64,000 nucleotides of DNA, taken from assembly GCA_046331175.1 (NCBI GenBank), contig JAXLRI010000013.1:1-64000 (forward strand), given 5' to 3'. Positions 33,643 to 42,526 of this stretch are shown in pieces. The first letter of the stretch is position 1. The number at the start of each line of letters is the position of its first letter. This stretch comes from JAWKIW01 sp046331175 (lineage in GTDB: Bacteria; Actinomycetota; Acidimicrobiia; Acidimicrobiales; Acidimicrobilacustridaceae). The notes beneath the pieces are model-generated. The model made no database searches and was not told the DNA's origin. It saw only the letters and a list, made by a program, of their open reading frames with translations. The translations under genes were made by a program, and so were the position numbers.

Positions 33643-35301
33643 GTGCCCGACGGCCGCTGGACCCTCGTCGAACCCGATCCCGAGCGGGCCGAGCGCTACC
33701 GGTCGGCGGGGCTGTGGACCGACGACACGCTCGGCGAGCTGCTCGACCGGCGCCTGCGCGACCAGTCCGGGCTCGCCTTCCGGGTGTGGTCGGCCACCCG
33801 GCCCTGGTCGGGGACGGTCGGCGACGTGCACCGGGCGGCGGCCCGCTTCGCCGGCTCGCTGCAGGATCGGGGCTTCGTCGCCGGCGACGTGGTGGCCTTC
33901 CAGCTGCCCAACTGCGCCGAGGCGGCGGTGGTGTTCTGGGGGGCGGCCCTGCTCGGCCTGGTGGTCGTGCCCGTCGTGCACTTCTACGGGCCCCGCGAGG
34001 TGGCCCACATCCTGGGCGAGGCCCGGCCGCGGGCCTTCGTCACCGCCGACGGCTTCGGCCACCTCGACGCGCTCGCCGGGCTCGACGCCGTGGTGGCGGC
34101 TGACCCCGACCTCGACCTGGTGGCCGTGGTCGACGTCGTCGGCACGTCGGCGGCCGAGCTCCCGGCCGGGACGGTCGCGTTCGCCGACCTGGTCGCCGAC
34201 GCCGTCGAGCCCCTGCCGGCCCCGGTGCACACCGACCCCGCCGCCCCGGCGCTCATCGCCTACACGTCGGGCACCACCGCCAACCCCAAGGGCGTGCTGC
34301 ACACCCACCGCAGCATCGTCGCCGAGGTGCGCCAGCTGGGTGACATCCAGCCGCCCGAGCCCCGCCCCACCCTCACGGGCGCGCCCGTCGGCCACGCCAT
34401 CGGCATGCTCACCGGCCTGCTGCTGCCGGTGTACCGGGGCCAGGCCGTGCACCTCATCGACGTGTGGGACCCCGCCCGCATCCTCGACGCCATGGTCACC
34501 GCCGACCTCACCGCCGGCAGCGGGGCCACCTACTTCCTCGTCTCGCTCCTCGACGCCCCCGGGTTCGGGCCCGAGCACCTCGACCACATGCGCTGGGTCG
34601 GCCTGGGCGGCTCGTCGGTGCCCGAGGCCGTGGCCGACCGGGCCATCGCCCTGGGCATCTCGGTCGCCCGCTCGTACGGGTCGACCGAGCACCCCTCCAC
34701 CACCGGGTCGCCCCACGACCTCCCCCAGGACCGTCGCAAGCGCACCGACGGGCGGCCCCTGCCCGGCGTCGAGCTCCGGGTCGTCGACCTCGAGGGCCGC
34801 GACGTGCCGGCGGGCACGCCGGGCGAGGTGCTGTCCCGCGGCCCCGACCTGTTCGCCGGCTACACCGACCCGTCCCTCACCGCCGGGGCCATCGACGACG
34901 AGGGCTGGTACCACACCGGTGACGTGGGCGTGCTCGACGACGAGGGCTGGCTCACCATCACCGACCGCATCAAGGACGTCATCATCCGGGGTGGCGAGAA
35001 CATCTCACCCGCCGAGGTGGAGGGGCTGCTGCTGGCGATGCCCACGATCGCCGAGGTGGCGGTCGTGGCGGCGCCCGACGAGCGGCTGGGCGAGCACGGC
35101 TGCGCCTTCGTCCGCTTGGCCGATCCCGGCGCCGACCCACCCACCCTCGACGACGTGCGACGCCACCTCGACGCCGCCGGCCTGGCTCGCCAGAAGTGGC
35201 CCGAGGAGCTGCGGGTGGTCGCCGACCTGCCCCGCACGCCGAGCGGCAAGGTCAAGAAGCACGACCTGCGGGCGGCTCTGCGCGCCGAGGGCGGCCGCTG
35301 A
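33643..35301 (+). CDS. AMP-forming acyl-CoA synthetase (cyclohexanecarboxylate-CoA-ligase-like)
   Basis: A 552-residue ANL enzyme: YTSGTTANPKG (about 207-217), SYGSTEHPS (about 344), WYHTGDVGV (about 423), DRIKDVIIRGGENISPAEVE (about 441-460) and catalytic Lys in PSGKVKKHD near 538. The RxxGLWTDDTLGELLDRR opening is typical of the cyclohexanecarboxylate/AliA-like branch, as for the ligase at 3906 but with a longer N-terminus. Begins with GTG two bases after the stop of the charged-helix gene, hence co-transcribed. Substrate unknown. Its stop codon is inside the loop of a strong hairpin. Confidence 0.88.
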   Translation: MPDGRWTLVEPDPERAERYRSAGLWTDDTLGELLDRRLRDQSGLAFRVWSATRPWSGTVGDVHRAAARFAGSLQDRGFVAGDVVAFQLPNCAEAAVVFWGAALLGLVVVPVVHFYGPREVAHILGEARPRAFVTADGFGHLDALAGLDAVVAADPDLDLVAVVDVVGTSAAELPAGTVAFADLVADAVEPLPAPVHTDPAAPALIAYTSGTTANPKGVLHTHRSIVAEVRQLGDIQPPEPRPTLTGAPVGHAIGMLTGLLLPVYRGQAVHLIDVWDPARILDAMVTADLTAGSGATYFLVSLLDAPGFGPEHLDHMRWVGLGGSSVPEAVADRAIALGISVARSYGSTEHPSTTGSPHDLPQDRRKRTDGRPLPGVELRVVDLEGRDVPAGTPGEVLSRGPDLFAGYTDPSLTAGAIDDEGWYHTGDVGVLDDEGWLTITDRIKDVIIRGGENISPAEVEGLLLAMPTIAEVAVVAAPDERLGEHGCAFVRLADPGADPPTLDDVRRHLDAAGLARQKWPEELRVVADLPRTPSGKVKKHDLRAALRAEGGR

Positions 35302-35315
35302 GCGGCCGCCCTCGG
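35285..35315. terminator. 14-bp hairpin with the ligase stop codon as its loop
   Basis: CCGAGGGCGGCCGC (35285-35298) pairs perfectly with GCGGCCGCCCTCGG (35302-35315). The three-base loop is TGA, the stop codon of the ligase gene. It sits between convergent genes and can act in both directions. Confidence 0.85.
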
Positions 35316-35343
35316 GGACGAGCGTTCGGACCGTCGCCGACGA

Positions 35344-36207
35344 TCAGCCGGTGAAGGCCGGGGTGACCGCCACGGGCGCCGTGGTGGTGGTCGTGGTCGG
35401 CAGGATCGTCGTCGACGTGGTGGTGGTGGTGGGCTGCTGGCACACCTCCAGCTGGCGGGAGATGGTGATGGTGCCGAACGGCGTGTTGCTGTCGAGCAGC
35501 TGGCTGCCGACGACGTAGGTCTTCGTGTAGTAGGCGCCGGCGGCGTTCACCGAGGTGGACGTGACCGGGTTGCTGTTGCTGGCCAGGGTGACGGCGATGG
35601 CCTTGTTCCCGCTGGTGGTGTCGGTCTCGCCCTGGTTGCCCTCGGTGACGTTCGAGAAGGTGGCCGTGCCGTTGATGGCGACGTTGACCGCCGGGGCGAA
35701 GGCGGCGTGGGCGACGCCCACCCGGGCCGTGCTGCTGGTGGCCACGCACGAGACGTCGTTCACGAAGGCCAGCACCGACGGACGGCCCTCGGCCGGCGTG
35801 CCCGTGTAGGCGGCGACCAACGTCTCGTTGGCGCCCGACACGATGTTCACGTTGGTCCCGCTGTTGCCGTTCACGGCGATCGCCTGGTTGTCCTGGCAGG
35901 CGGTGATGGTGGACACCGGGTTGGCGACGTGGGTGCACAGCAGCACGTTGATGCTGCCCGGGTTCAGGTCGCCGAGGGAGGCCGACTGGCTGTACTGCAG
36001 GTTGGCCGAGGCCAGCGACCAGGACGTGGCGTTGTTCGGGCCCGTGTAGACGTCGATCGGGTACGTGTCGGCCTGGTTGATCTGCAGCAGGCCGTGGACG
36101 ATGTTGACCTGCGCGGTGGTGGCGGCGTGGCCGGCGGCGGCCGGCACCACGACGGTGCCGGCGGCGAGCGCGATGGCCGCGAGCGCCTGGGTGAGGCGAC
36201 GGGGCAT
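35344..36207 (-). CDS. secreted DUF4397 protein with Thr-rich stalk and C-terminal AVTPAFTG
   Basis: A 287-residue exported protein: Sec signal peptide (MPRRLTQALAAIALAAG..., cleavage near AAAGHAA), then two beta-sandwich-like repeats of the DUF4397 type (VNIVHGLLQ...PIDVYTG and VGVAHAAFAPAVNVAING). A Thr-rich linker (about 256-278) and the last eight residues AVTPAFTG follow. The same last eight residues end the unrelated exported enzyme at 47504. There is no C-terminal hydrophobic helix or basic tail, so it is not a classical sortase substrate. Start ATG 36207; two inverted repeats lie 36-81 bases upstream. Confidence 0.82.
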   Translation of the reverse strand: MPRRLTQALAAIALAAGTVVVPAAAGHAATTAQVNIVHGLLQINQADTYPIDVYTGPNNATSWSLASANLQYSQSASLGDLNPGSINVLLCTHVANPVSTITACQDNQAIAVNGNSGTNVNIVSGANETLVAAYTGTPAEGRPSVLAFVNDVSCVATSSTARVGVAHAAFAPAVNVAINGTATFSNVTEGNQGETDTTSGNKAIAVTLASNSNPVTSTSVNAAGAYYTKTYVVGSQLLDSNTPFGTITISRQLEVCQQPTTTTTSTTILPTTTTTTAPVAVTPAFTG

Positions 36208-36242
36208 GAGGGGCTCCTTCGGTTCGGTTGGTGGTCCCGCAC

Positions 36243-36288
36243 GGGTGGTGCATCGGCACCACCCCGTTCCCGGGAGGCGGACCTCCCG
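36243..36288. promoter_or_regulatory. two adjacent inverted repeats upstream of the DUF4397 gene
   Basis: GGGTGGTGC-ATCG-GCACCACCC (36243-36264) and CGGGAGG-CGGA-CCTCCCG (36271-36288) are both perfect and both have 4-base loops. They could be repressor sites or 5-prime leader hairpins of the gene starting at 36207. Nothing else is recognised in this 259-base gap apart from the hairpin at 36397. Confidence 0.5.
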
Positions 36289-36396
36289 AGACGCCCAACC
36301 GACCCGTCGAGCGCGACGACAGGCTAGTCGCGTCGCCCGCCGTCGTCCTCCGGGATCGGCGCGCACCGATCGGTGCTCGGCGTCGGCACCGCGCGA

Positions 36397-36424
36397 CGAC
36401 GGGGCGGCCGGAGCCGCCCCGTCG
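36397..36424 (-). terminator. hairpin terminator after aldehyde dehydrogenase
   Basis: A 12-bp stem (CGACGGGGCGGC / GCCGCCCCGTCG) with a CGGA loop, about 40 bases beyond the stop codon at 36467 on the minus strand. Confidence 0.7.
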
Positions 36425-36466
36425 GACCATCGACCTGGTGGAGCCGCCGGCCGGGCCGGCGCCGGA

Positions 36467-37921
36467 TCAGGGCTCGGGCACCCAGTCCATCGGCATGGCG
36501 ATCGACTTGTCCTCGAGGTAGGCCTCGAGGCCCTCGGGGCCCAGCTCGCGGCCGAGGCCCGACGCCTTGAAGCCACCGAAGGGGGCGCCGAAGTCCATGG
36601 CCAGCTGGTTGACCTGGTAGGTGCCGGTGCGCACCTTGCGGGCCACGTCGAGGCCATGACCGGGATCCGACGTCCACACCGAGCCCGACAGGCCGTACTC
36701 GCTGTCGTTGGCGATGGTGACGGCGTCGGACTCGTCGTCGTAGGGGATCAGCGACAGGACCGGCCCGAAGATCTCCTCCTGGGCGATGACCATCGAGTTG
36801 TCGACGTCGGCGAACAGGGTGGGCTCGACGAACCAGCCCTTGTCGAAGCCGGCCGGGCGACCGCCGCCGACCACCAGGGTGGCGCCCTCGGCCTTGCCCT
36901 TGGCGATGTAGCCCTCGACCCGCTCGCGCTGGCGCTCGGCCACGAGCGGTCCGCACTCGGTGGCGGGATCGAGCGGGTCACCCACGGCGAAGCTGCCCAC
37001 GGCCTCGGCCAGCGCGTCGCGGACCTCGGCGTAGCGGCCCCGCGGGGCGAGGATGCGGGTCTGGGCGACGCACGCCTGGCCGTTGTTCATCAGGGCGGCC
37101 GGCATGAGCTGGGGGAGCGTGGCGTCGAGGTCGGCGTCGTCGAGGATGATGGCGGCCGACTTGCCGCCCAGCTCGAGGGTGACCCGCTTGAGCTGCTCAC
37201 CGCAGATGGCGCCGATCTTGCGGCCGGCGGCGGTGGACCCGGTGAAGGCCACCTTGTCGATGTCGGGGTGGCGGACCAGGTGCTCGCCGGTCTCGCGGCC
37301 GGCGGCGACGATGTTGACCACGCCCTCGGGCAGCCCCGACTGCTCGAGCACCTCGCCGAGGACGTAGGCGTCGAGCGGCGTCTCGGGGGCGGGCTTCAGG
37401 ACCATGGTGGCGCCGGCGGCCAGGGCCGGGGCCATCTTCAGCATCACGATGAACAGCGGCACGTTCCACGGGATGATGCCGGCGGCGACGCCCACCGGCT
37501 CGCGGCGCACGACGACCGGGCCGAGCATGCCGGGGCGCACCTCCTCGAAGGCGTACGACCGGGCCAGCTCGATGTACTTGTCGAGGACCATGGTGGCGGC
37601 CATGACCTGGCCCATGATCGAGAACGAGTACGGCGCGCCGTTCTCGGTGGAGATCAGCTTGGCCAGCTCGTCGGCCCGCTCGTTGAGCTTGGCCGAGATG
37701 GTGGCCATGACGTCGGCCCGCTCGGCCGGGGTCATCTGGGGCCAGGGCCCGTGGTCGAAGGCGTTGCGGGCGGCGGCGACCGCCCGGTCGACGTCGGCCG
37801 GGGTGGCGTCGGGGACCCGGCCCACGACCTCCTCGGTGAACGGCGAGACGACCTCGATGGTGCCGGTGCCCGCCGGCGCCACCCACTTGCCGTCGATGAA
37901 GAACGTGTCGTGCTCGATCAT
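36467..37921 (-). CDS. NAD(P)-dependent aldehyde dehydrogenase
   Basis: A 484-residue ALDH: IIPWNVPL cofactor-site block (about 144), FTGSTAAGRKIG (about 225), ELGGKSAAI with the general-base Glu (about 251) and catalytic Cys in NNGQACVAQTRI (about 285). The C-terminal blocks EEIFGPVLSLIPY and PFGGFKASGLGRELG are also present. It oxidises an aldehyde to an acid; with a CoA ligase gene just upstream the acid could feed directly into CoA activation. ATG 37921 is 51 bases after the ligase stop, so the pair is probably one operon under the KstR-like site at 39613. Confidence 0.93.
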   Translation of the reverse strand: MIEHDTFFIDGKWVAPAGTGTIEVVSPFTEEVVGRVPDATPADVDRAVAAARNAFDHGPWPQMTPAERADVMATISAKLNERADELAKLISTENGAPYSFSIMGQVMAATMVLDKYIELARSYAFEEVRPGMLGPVVVRREPVGVAAGIIPWNVPLFIVMLKMAPALAAGATMVLKPAPETPLDAYVLGEVLEQSGLPEGVVNIVAAGRETGEHLVRHPDIDKVAFTGSTAAGRKIGAICGEQLKRVTLELGGKSAAIILDDADLDATLPQLMPAALMNNGQACVAQTRILAPRGRYAEVRDALAEAVGSFAVGDPLDPATECGPLVAERQRERVEGYIAKGKAEGATLVVGGGRPAGFDKGWFVEPTLFADVDNSMVIAQEEIFGPVLSLIPYDDESDAVTIANDSEYGLSGSVWTSDPGHGLDVARKVRTGTYQVNQLAMDFGAPFGGFKASGLGRELGPEGLEAYLEDKSIAMPMDWVPEP

Positions 37922-37972
37922 GGGATCTCCCGGGTGGTGGTCTCGTGCTGGTGGATCGTCGGAGGGAACGGG

Positions 37973-39604
37973 TCAGGCCTTGTGGGTGCCGGCCTGGGCC
38001 AGCTCCTTGGCCCACGGGTAGTCGGGCTTGCCGCTGGGGGAGCGCTGCACCTCGGCCACCACGTGGAGCTCCTTGGGCACCTTGTAGCCGGCGAGGTGGT
38101 CGCGGCAGTGGGCACCGAGGGCCTCGAGGCTGACCTCGGCGCCCGCTCGGGGCTGCACGACGGCGCAGACCCGCTGGCCCCACAGCTCGTCGGGCACGCC
38201 GACCACGATGGCGTCGTACACGTCGGGGTGGGCCTTGAGGGTCTGCTCGACCTCTTCGGGGTAGACCTTCTCGCCGCCGGTGTTGATGCACACCGAGCCG
38301 CGGCCGAGCAGCGTGATCGAGCCGTCCTCCTCGACGGTGGCGAAGTCGCCCGGCATGGCGTAGCGCTCGCCGTCGGCGGCGGTGATCCAGGTCTCGGCCG
38401 TCTTGACGGGGTCCTTGTAGTAGCCGAGCGGGATGTTGCCGCCGCGGGCCACCTTGCCGATGACGCCCGAGCCCGGCTGCACGGGCTTGAGGTCGTCGTC
38501 GAGCACCACCGTGTCCTTCATGGGGGTGACCGTCGGGCCGCCCTTCATCGCCGTGTTGTCCTTGCCCACGGTGACGATGCCGTTCATGCCGCTCTCGGTC
38601 GCCCCGATCGAGTCGGTGATGACCAGGTTCGGGAACCGCTCGAGGTAGCGCTGCTTGACCGTCGGCGAGAAGATCGCCGCCGACGACGACAGGCTCAGCA
38701 GGCAGGTCAGGTCGAGCTCCTCGCCGTCGGCCTCGATGGCCTCGAGCGACTCGATCATCGGGCGGCCCATGGCGTCGCCCACGATGAGCACCGAGTTGAC
38801 CCGCTCCCGGGCGATGACCCGCCAGACGTCGGTGGGGTCGAACTTGGGCACCAGCACGTTGATGTTGCCCTGGAACAGCTGCATGAAGCTGCCGACGAAC
38901 GCGGCGCCGTGCATGAGCGGTGGGGTGTTCATGAACACCAGCTGCCCGGGCGACGCCTTGGCGTTCTCGGACTGGACCCACTCGCTCTCGACCGGGATGC
39001 GGGTGAAGGGGTCGATGCCGCCGGCGAGGGCGAAGAAGAGGTCTTCGCCCCGCCACATGACGCCCTTGGGCATGCCGGTGGTGCCGCCGGTGTAGATGAT
39101 CACCTGGTCGTCGGGGGAGCGGGGCCCGAAGTCGCGCTCGGACGACCCGGAGGCGACGGCCTGCTCGAAGGGGATGGGGTCGAGGGTGCCCTGGTCGGCG
39201 CCGGTGCCGTCCTCGATCATCATGAGCGTCTTCAGCAGGGGCAGCTCGTCGCGCACGTGGGCCACCCGCGGCCCGAACTCCTCGGCGTAGACCAGCGCCG
39301 TCAGGTCGGCGTTGTCGAAGAGGTAGCGCAGCTCGTCCTCGACGTAGCGGTAGTTCACGTTGACGGGCACGGCCCGGGCCTTGGTGATGGCTACCGCCGC
39401 CTCGACCCACTGGATGGAGTTGAGCGAGTAGATCCCCACGTGCTCACCGGGCTGGACGCCACCCTCCTGCAGCACGTGGGCCAGGGCGTTGGTGCGCGCC
39501 TCCAGCTCGGCGAACGTGCGGCGATCGTCGGCGCACACCAGGGCCACGCGATCGGGGACGGCGTCGACCGTGTGCTCGACGAGGTCGGCGAAGTTGTAGG
39601 GCAT
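37973..39604 (-). CDS. FadD19-like acyl-CoA synthetase
   Basis: A 543-residue AMP-forming ligase, clearly a paralogue of the one at 12610: IYTGGTTGMPKGVMWRGED (about 179-197), IGATESGMNG (about 340), MPGDFATVE (about 420), GRGSVCINTGGEKVYPEEVE (about 434-453) and SPSGKPDYPWAKE at the C-terminus with the catalytic Lys. The FadD19 clade makes sterol side-chain CoA thioesters in mycobacteria; that function is inferred here. The start codon lies four bases after a TACTAT -10 box overlapping a KstR-like operator, so the mRNA is probably leaderless. Followed by an aldehyde dehydrogenase gene. Confidence 0.9.
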   Translation of the reverse strand: MPYNFADLVEHTVDAVPDRVALVCADDRRTFAELEARTNALAHVLQEGGVQPGEHVGIYSLNSIQWVEAAVAITKARAVPVNVNYRYVEDELRYLFDNADLTALVYAEEFGPRVAHVRDELPLLKTLMMIEDGTGADQGTLDPIPFEQAVASGSSERDFGPRSPDDQVIIYTGGTTGMPKGVMWRGEDLFFALAGGIDPFTRIPVESEWVQSENAKASPGQLVFMNTPPLMHGAAFVGSFMQLFQGNINVLVPKFDPTDVWRVIARERVNSVLIVGDAMGRPMIESLEAIEADGEELDLTCLLSLSSSAAIFSPTVKQRYLERFPNLVITDSIGATESGMNGIVTVGKDNTAMKGGPTVTPMKDTVVLDDDLKPVQPGSGVIGKVARGGNIPLGYYKDPVKTAETWITAADGERYAMPGDFATVEEDGSITLLGRGSVCINTGGEKVYPEEVEQTLKAHPDVYDAIVVGVPDELWGQRVCAVVQPRAGAEVSLEALGAHCRDHLAGYKVPKELHVVAEVQRSPSGKPDYPWAKELAQAGTHKA

Positions 39605-39608
39605 CGAA

Positions 39609-39626
39609 ATAGTAGAACACGTTCTC
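39609..39626 (-). promoter_or_regulatory. KstR-like operator GAGAACGTGTTCTA overlapping TACTAT -10 box
   Basis: Read on the minus strand, 39626-39613 is GAGAACGTGTTCTA and its last TA begins the TACTAT hexamer (39614-39609), only four bases from the ATG. The arrangement is the same as at 31259, and the 14-mer differs from the 12481 site at two positions. Confidence 0.72.
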
Positions 39627-39720
39627 AAACGCGCGGCAACTGGCCCCGTGGCGGGGGATCGAGCGCCCTGACGAACGAAGCGTGGTTCTGGTGTCGTGCG
39701 CGCGAGGCGGTGGGCCGGGC

Positions 39721-41136
39721 TCAGCCGGGAGCCGCCGCCGGCCCCGTGGTGACCGAGACCAGCTCGGCCAGGGAGGGCTCGACGGCGGCGGCGAGGTCCC
39801 ACACGTCGGGCACGAGGTTGGCGGCGGCCATGAACCCGATGTCGACCGCGTCGCGGTAGCTCATCACCGTGATGTTCAGGCCCGTGCCCTCGATGATCGG
39901 TCCCATGGGGAAGGCCCGGGTGACCTCCGCGCCGGCCAGGTAGAGCGGGAACGGCGGGCCCGGGACGTTGGAGATCATGAGGTTGATCGCCGGGCGGTGG
40001 CGGTCGGCCAGGCCGGTGCCGGCGTACCAGTCGAAGGCCCAGGAGAAGAGGTTGGGGTCGACCACCTCGGCGAAGGCGTGCAGCGTGTCGGGGTGGAAGA
40101 GGGCGTGCTCCTCCTTGGCGGCCCCGGCCCCGGCCACGGTGGCCGCCAGCCGCTCGCCGGGATCGGCGATCTCGGCGTGCACCGGCGTGAACAGGGTCGA
40201 CAGCCGGTTGCTGCCGGCAGTGGCCGCGTCCTCGCCGCGCACGTTGACGGGGCAGGCGGCGACCAGGGGCTGGTCGACCTCGTCGCCGCGCGCCAGCAGG
40301 TGGCGGCGCAGCGCCCCGGCGCAGACGGCCAGGATCACGTCGTTGACCGTGCCACCGACCGCCTGCTTGACCGTCTTGATGTCGTCGAGGGAGACGCGGG
40401 CGAACGAGACCTTGCGCCGCCCGGCGATGGAGCCGTTGATCGACGTGGGCGGGCCCGTGAGGGGCGTGGCGCCGGCGGACTTGTCGGGCTCGGCCCGGTT
40501 GCGGCGCACGGCCAGCACCGAGCCGGCGGTGCGGCGGACGAGCGGCACCACGTCGGCCAGGCCGCGCAGGCGCGACCCCGCGGCGAACGCCACCAGCTCG
40601 AGGTCCGACGGGATGGCCTCGGGCTCGGGGAAGGGGACCGGCTCGGTCGGGGCGGGATCGGGCTCGAGGTCGAAGAACGCCACCATCTGCTCGACGCCGC
40701 CCACGCCGTCGAGGGCGGCGTGGTGGATCTTGGCGACGAAGGCGACCTCGCCGTCGGCCATCCCCTCGACGAGCCAGATCTCCCACAGCGGCCGGGAGCG
40801 GTCGAGCGGCAGCGAGGCGATCTGGGCGACCACCTCCGACAGCTCCTCGCGCCCGCCCGGCGCCGGGACGGCCGCTCGCAACACGTGGTTGTCGATGTCG
40901 AAGTCGGGGTCGGTGGCCCACAGGGGGTGGTGCAGGCGCAGCGGGACCGGCACCAGCTTGCGGGTGAACGGGGGCACCAGCGGGACCCGGCCGGCGATGT
41001 GGCGCTTGAACCGGTCGAACGAGTAGCCACCCGGCACCGCCGAGGGGTCCAGCACCGCCGTCAGGGTGACGTGCATGTGCTGGGCCGGGGTCTCCACGTA
41101 CAAGAAGAAGGAGTCCATCCCCGAGAGCCGCTCCAC
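39721..41136 (-). CDS. wax ester synthase / diacylglycerol acyltransferase (WS/DGAT)
   Basis: A 471-residue acyltransferase. It opens with ERLSGMDSFFLYVETPAQHMHV, has the active-site HHAALDGVGG (HHxxxDG, about 143), TVNDVILAVCAGALRRHL (about 262) and NLMISNVPGPPFPLY...PMGPIIEGTGLNITV. It is paralogous to the enzyme at 14259. It would make triacylglycerol or wax esters at the membrane or lipid-body surface. GTG 41136 is chosen because a TAGCCT -10 box lies seven bases upstream (leaderless) and the family N-terminus begins there; a longer frame upstream lacks family sequence. Divergent from the membrane hydrolase at 41198. Confidence 0.92.
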   Translation of the reverse strand: MERLSGMDSFFLYVETPAQHMHVTLTAVLDPSAVPGGYSFDRFKRHIAGRVPLVPPFTRKLVPVPLRLHHPLWATDPDFDIDNHVLRAAVPAPGGREELSEVVAQIASLPLDRSRPLWEIWLVEGMADGEVAFVAKIHHAALDGVGGVEQMVAFFDLEPDPAPTEPVPFPEPEAIPSDLELVAFAAGSRLRGLADVVPLVRRTAGSVLAVRRNRAEPDKSAGATPLTGPPTSINGSIAGRRKVSFARVSLDDIKTVKQAVGGTVNDVILAVCAGALRRHLLARGDEVDQPLVAACPVNVRGEDAATAGSNRLSTLFTPVHAEIADPGERLAATVAGAGAAKEEHALFHPDTLHAFAEVVDPNLFSWAFDWYAGTGLADRHRPAINLMISNVPGPPFPLYLAGAEVTRAFPMGPIIEGTGLNITVMSYRDAVDIGFMAAANLVPDVWDLAAAVEPSLAELVSVTTGPAAAPG

Positions 41137-41197
41137 GTCGGGCAGGCTACCGCCGCCCCCGGTGGCCGCGTCGGGCCCGGCCGGGCAGACTGGGGCC

Positions 41198-42514
41198 ATG
41201 GCGAGCAAGCCCCTGGTCAACAAGCTGCTGCGCCCCGAGGTGACCTCGTGGGTCTACCTCGCGGTGAGCATCAACAACGCCGTGTACACGGTGAACGCCT
41301 ACGTGCCCACCAAGAAGAACCGGGTGCTGTTCGGCCCGTCGTTCTTCGCCTCGTGGATCACCATCGAGCTGGCGTGGGTCCACCTGGTCTGGCAGATCGT
41401 CCAGACGCTCGTGTTCGGCTGGCTCGGCGCCATCAAGCGCCGGCCGGGCAAGCTGGCCCTGGTCATCAACGTGGCGTCGTGGGCGGCGCTGGCCCTGACG
41501 GTGCGCCACAGCCTGGCCTCGGCCCACGAGGTGCGCGAGTCGCTCAAGGCCCTGAACCACCCGAAGCGGGAGCGCCGCCACCTGCCGTTCCGCGTCGAGC
41601 GCAACGTCGAGTACCAGCGGGTGGCCGGCAAGAAGATCCGCCTCGACGTGTTCCGCCCGGTCGACCCGCCCGCCGAGGGCGAGCGCCGGCCGGTGCTGGT
41701 CCAGATCCACGGCGGTGGCTGGACCATCGGCGACAAGCGCGAGCAGGGCCAGCTGCTGCAGAAGTACATGGCCAGCGAGGGCTGGGTCTGCTTCAACGTC
41801 AACTACCGGCTGAGCCCGGGCGCCACCTTCCCCGACCACCTGGTCGACATCAAGCGGGCCATCGCGTGGATCCGCGACCACGCCGACGAGTACGGGATCG
41901 ACCCGCACTTCATCGCCGTGACCGGTGGCTCCGCCGGCGGTCACCTGACGGCGCTCACCGCCCTCACCGCCAACGAGGCGCAGTTCCAGCCCGGGTTCGA
42001 GGACGTCGACACCACCGTCCAGGCCGCCGTGCCGTTCTACGGCGTCTACGACTTCACCAACCGCAACGGCAACTGGCCGCCCGAGGTGCTCTCGCAGTTC
42101 CTCGAGCCGATGGTGATGAAGGCCTACCTGGCCGAGGAGCCCGAGAAGTTCGCAGCGGCCTCGCCGATGGACTGGGTCGACCACGACGCCCCGCCCTTCT
42201 TCGTGATCCACGGCGACCGCGACACGCTCGCCCCCGTGGGTGACGCCCGCGACTTCGTCGACCGCCTGCGGGCGGCGTCGGCCGAGCCCGTCTACTACCT
42301 CGAGCTCCACGGGGCGCAGCACGCCTTCGACATCTTCCCGTCGATCCGCGCCAACCGGGTCATCGAGGCCGCGGCCCACTTCCTCGACGGCGTCCACACG
42401 GCCTACCGCCGCGAGGGCGGCGAGCTGGTGCCCGGCGCGGTGGAGGAGGCCGTCGGAGAGGCCCTCGACACCGACGCCCTGGAGCGGCCCACCGACCAAC
42501 CGGCCCAGGTCTGA
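41198..42514 (+). CDS. membrane-anchored alpha/beta hydrolase (esterase/lipase)
   Basis: A 438-residue protein with an N-terminal part carrying two or three hydrophobic helices (about 45-70, 75-100) and a C-terminal carboxylesterase domain of the hormone-sensitive-lipase/BD-FAE type. The latter has oxyanion loop IHGGGWTIGD (about 169-178), nucleophile GGSAGGH (Ser about 247), Asp in HGDRDTLAP (about 342) and His in GAQHAF (about 376). Similar membrane esterases in mycobacteria act on acyl glycerols. Divergent from a WS/DGAT gene, hence plausibly the lipid-mobilising partner. Twelve bases separate it from the next hydrolase gene. Confidence 0.85.
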   Translation: MASKPLVNKLLRPEVTSWVYLAVSINNAVYTVNAYVPTKKNRVLFGPSFFASWITIELAWVHLVWQIVQTLVFGWLGAIKRRPGKLALVINVASWAALALTVRHSLASAHEVRESLKALNHPKRERRHLPFRVERNVEYQRVAGKKIRLDVFRPVDPPAEGERRPVLVQIHGGGWTIGDKREQGQLLQKYMASEGWVCFNVNYRLSPGATFPDHLVDIKRAIAWIRDHADEYGIDPHFIAVTGGSAGGHLTALTALTANEAQFQPGFEDVDTTVQAAVPFYGVYDFTNRNGNWPPEVLSQFLEPMVMKAYLAEEPEKFAAASPMDWVDHDAPPFFVIHGDRDTLAPVGDARDFVDRLRAASAEPVYYLELHGAQHAFDIFPSIRANRVIEAAAHFLDGVHTAYRREGGELVPGAVEEAVGEALDTDALERPTDQPAQV

Positions 42515-42526
42515 CGAGGAGCGCCC

